DNA of 64,000 bases from Aliikangiella coralliicola (lineage in GTDB: Bacteria; Pseudomonadota; Gammaproteobacteria; Enterobacterales; Kangiellaceae): NCBI RefSeq assembly GCF_007004725.1, contig NZ_ML660161.1:359122-423121 (forward strand), in the 5' to 3' direction. The first letter of the stretch is position 1; each line of letters begins with the position of its first letter. Under the pieces are notes generated by a model. It was not told where the DNA came from. It ran no database searches and was given only the letters and a program-made list of their open reading frames with translations. A program made the position numbers and the translations under genes. Below, one piece after another: positions 62,031 through 64,000 of this stretch.

Positions 62031-62483
62031 TTAAGCATTGCTGAGTAATTTTTCATAGCCGGTAAATTCGTTTTTCCAATCTGCATAGCAGCCAACTAGA
62101 TTACAATTCGGACAACGGCAGCCAATAAATAGCCAATGAACATCATCTGACAATCCATGTTCGTGGGAATATAACTTAACTCCGACAGTAAGTTCGAACG
62201 GTTGAGATCCACATGTGCAGACGGCTTGATAAAACTCTGTATCTTCTAGATATTCTTCGCCGTCTAGCATTACATGTTCATTTTTACAGACAGTACAAAT
62301 TCTTGTCGCCACACATTCGTCATCATCAATGTACAAGTCAAATAACCTTCCACCACATTTGCACGCTACGTTTTTAAAGTGATGAATTTCATAGCCATGA
62401 GATTTTGCATAATCACTTAGCTCCAACCTGATGTCCGCTTGGCAAGTTCCAAAACTTTCATTTTCCTTTTTTCTGATAGTCAT
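62031..62483 (-). CDS. Cysteine-rich (zinc ribbon-like) protein
   Basis: The 150-residue cytoplasmic protein contains five CxC or CxxC-type clusters: CKCGG, CTVCKNE, CTCGSQ, and CRCPNCNLVGC. These probably form two or three structural zinc sites. Acidic stretches (YIDDDECV, DGEEYLEDTE) lie between. It fits a small family of uncharacterised bacterial zinc-binding proteins. The start is the ATG at 62483, which has GAGGGAA just upstream; the frame extends to a TTG at 62495. It is close to tRNA-Leu but transcribed alone. Confidence 0.7.
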   Translation of the reverse strand: MTIRKKENESFGTCQADIRLELSDYAKSHGYEIHHFKNVACKCGGRLFDLYIDDDECVATRICTVCKNEHVMLDGEEYLEDTEFYQAVCTCGSQPFELTVGVKLYSHEHGLSDDVHWLFIGCRCPNCNLVGCYADWKNEFTGYEKLLSNA

Positions 62484-62720
62484 AATTTCCCTCAAGTGTT
62501 TAACAGATAGTTAAACAGTAATAATTTGTTAGCCGCATACTTACTCTAAGTATTTTCAACTTACTAATAATCAACAGTCTAAAGATTTATCTCCAGTCTT
62601 CAACATAAATCATACGAGCGGACCAAAACAAAAAATATTTAGTTGCACTATCAATGGAAACAAATCTGTTTAATATCTAGGAAGAATTAAGCTAACGCAA
62701 TAAGGCTACAAGAAATGAAA

Positions 62721-62807
62721 TGGTGCCCAGAAGAGGACTTGAACCTCCACGGCCCGAAGGCCACCAGCACCTGAAGCTGGCGTGTCTACCAATTTCACCA
62801 TCTGGGC
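62721..62807 (-). tRNA. tRNA-Leu (CAG anticodon)
   Basis: On the minus strand the sequence folds as a class II tRNA with a long variable arm, 87 nt with CCA encoded. The acceptor stem GCCCAGA pairs with TCTGGGC, followed by ACCA. The anticodon stem CCAGC/GCTGG holds the loop TTCAGGT, giving anticodon CAG, which reads CUG. GGTTCAAGTCC is the T arm. It is intact and not disrupted by an integrated element. Confidence 0.96.
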
Positions 62808-63095
62808 ATGCGTGTTTTGACGCGGATGAACTATACTTTCAGAAACAGTCAGTGTCAATTGTCTATTGAGTGGTTGTTTTACTACCTTTTATCCTTTGAT
62901 TTTTCGATAACTGGTTTGGCCTGCGGGCTGGTGTGGTTGGTCCACTTATCGGAATCCTGATGTGGATCGTCAATTGAAGGTGTACCGCGGGCTGATATGT
63001 CGACGCAGCATGGATATCTTGGTATTATTTGTTTAAAAAATAAACGATAAATCTTGTTCAATTAAGTAATTTCCAAAGAGAGATAGTAATTTCTG

Positions 63096-64000
63096 ATGCC
63101 TCGCAGGATGTTTGCTCAAAACATTGTGGTTTTATACGTAGCCTTATGTAGTGGGCTGTTAATATTTGCATCGTCGGCAAATGCATCTGAACTTGAAGGT
63201 ATCATCTTAGAAAATAGTCAAAATGAGCCTTCGAAAGTGGTGGAGGCGCTCAAAAAAGCCGACCGAACTGATTACTCAAAGCTATCACCTGAATTACTGG
63301 TTAAGGCCAGTTATGCAACCGCAATTAGCGTCGATATTCCATTAACCATTACTCTTACCGATCTCCTGTTAGCAAAAGCAGACTTACTGGAAAGTGATCG
63401 GTTGAAGGGGCAAGCGTATTACAATCGTGGCGCTGCTTATGCTAGCTCTGGCACTCATGATCTAGCACTTGACTCATTTTTGCTCGCGCTGGCAAGTTTT
63501 GAGAGTGATGCCGACGAAAAAGATGTCGCCAGAATTAAGGCGGCGCTAGCGATAATGTACGTTGAGATTGGTGAATACGAGTTAGCCAAACCCTATTTCA
63601 AAGAAGCATTAGAATCACACAAGTCGCGTAATGATGTTTTGAATATGGCCATCGTGATGCAAAACCGAGGCTTTATGAAAATTTTACTCGGCGAGTTTAT
63701 CGAAGCCCGCAAAGATTTGTTATTGTCTTTAGAGTATTCGAAATCAGTTAACTTTAAACCAAGTTTACCAATTTTATATAAAAATCTTGGTAAGGTTGAA
63801 GCAGAGCAAGGTAACCCTGAACTGGCATTAAGTTATCTTGATCAAGCTTTGCAAGAGTCGAATAAAACTGATCTCGAACATCATCAAAGTGAAATCATGC
63901 GAGAAATTTCCAGGTTACAATTGAAGAATGGTTTTTTAGAAAAGTCTCGTAGCAGTATCGTTAAGTCAATAGAAATTGGTGAGAAGTATGACCTTTTAAA
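63096..64000 (+). CDS. TPR repeat protein (partial, runs off the window)
   Basis: An open frame runs from the ATG at 63096 to the window end (about 301 codons) with no stop. A signal peptide or anchor (IVVLYVALCSGLLIFASSANA) precedes a series of tetratricopeptide-type helical hairpins (GQAYYNRGAAYASSGTHDLA, EIGEYELAKPYFKEAL, YKNLGKVEAEQGNPELALSYLDQAL). The periplasmic TPR part with a missing C-terminal half is typical of TPR-containing sensor kinases or diguanylate cyclases in marine gammaproteobacteria. The output domain is beyond the window. The start is well supported by the signal sequence. Confidence 0.8.
   Translation, partial: MPRRMFAQNIVVLYVALCSGLLIFASSANASELEGIILENSQNEPSKVVEALKKADRTDYSKLSPELLVKASYATAISVDIPLTITLTDLLLAKADLLESDRLKGQAYYNRGAAYASSGTHDLALDSFLLALASFESDADEKDVARIKAALAIMYVEIGEYELAKPYFKEALESHKSRNDVLNMAIVMQNRGFMKILLGEFIEARKDLLLSLEYSKSVNFKPSLPILYKNLGKVEAEQGNPELALSYLDQALQESNKTDLEHHQSEIMREISRLQLKNGFLEKSRSSIVKSIEIGEKYDLL

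Noticed and set aside
62721-62807. tRNA used as an integration site for a genomic island
   Set aside because: No integrase gene and no duplicated tRNA 3' end are visible on either side in this window.

Overview
The window is moderately AT-rich chromosomal DNA from a Gram-negative bacterium, almost certainly a gammaproteobacterium. The first 7.7 kb is an aa3/caa3-type cytochrome c oxidase locus in the order usual for pseudomonads and marine gammaproteobacteria: coxB, ctaD, ctaG, ctaE, a DUF2909 gene on the opposite strand, SURF1, a small membrane protein, ctaA, ctaB and SCO1. PlsB, MarC, lipoproteins with lipoboxes and many secreted proteins fit the same group. A member of the Kangiella/Aliikangiella lineage is possible, but that is a guess.

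Layout. 1-7744: oxidase structural genes, heme A synthesis and copper delivery. 7744-8495: a pair of ~99-bp inverted repeats around ~555 bp with no gene. 8643-9926: an EnvZ-like kinase without a partner regulator. 10016-15737 (minus): plsB, then a PLP decarboxylase and an acyl-CoA ligase of the exosortase A-associated type, with no exosortase in the window. 15961-23458: a 1359-residue hybrid two-component protein with a propeller sensor and AraC output, a DUF2845 protein, an AraC regulator, a VOC protein and a cytoplasmic glycosidase. 23704-31097: an NtrC-type regulator and kinase followed by a HlyD-ABC-FtsX export operon behind a well-matched sigma-54 promoter. 31354-39965: a small membrane protein, a PEP mutase/ICL-family enzyme, an EAL-receiver signalling protein, catalase, malic enzyme, a PP-loop ATPase and small envelope proteins. 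40066-48290: a secreted S9 peptidase, a lipoprotein, and two different secreted phospholipase C proteins next to each other. 48602-52467 (minus): EAL-HDOD, receiver and periplasmic-binding proteins. 52903-57875: MarC, GNAT, a LysR gene divergent from a GST/SnoaL/tautomerase set, and small proteins. 58611-61289: a large secreted repeat plus beta-helix protein resembling GH110 galactosidases. 61733-64000: a tiny secreted protein, a Cys-rich protein, tRNA-Leu(CAG) and the start of a TPR protein that runs off the window.

The most interesting points are these. (a) The same uncharacterised C-terminal domain occurs in two receiver proteins: one fused to a degenerate EAL domain with an Asp-to-Glu receiver, the other encoded beside a separate EAL-HDOD gene. 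(b) The regulator, promoter and operon layout of the efflux locus can be read from the sequence, including two putative activator sites spaced exactly 20 bp apart. (c) The two phospholipases C are adjacent, and one carries C-type-lectin-like motifs in swapped order. (d) The large inverted-repeat element is unexplained. (e) The exosortase-associated enzyme pair stands alone.
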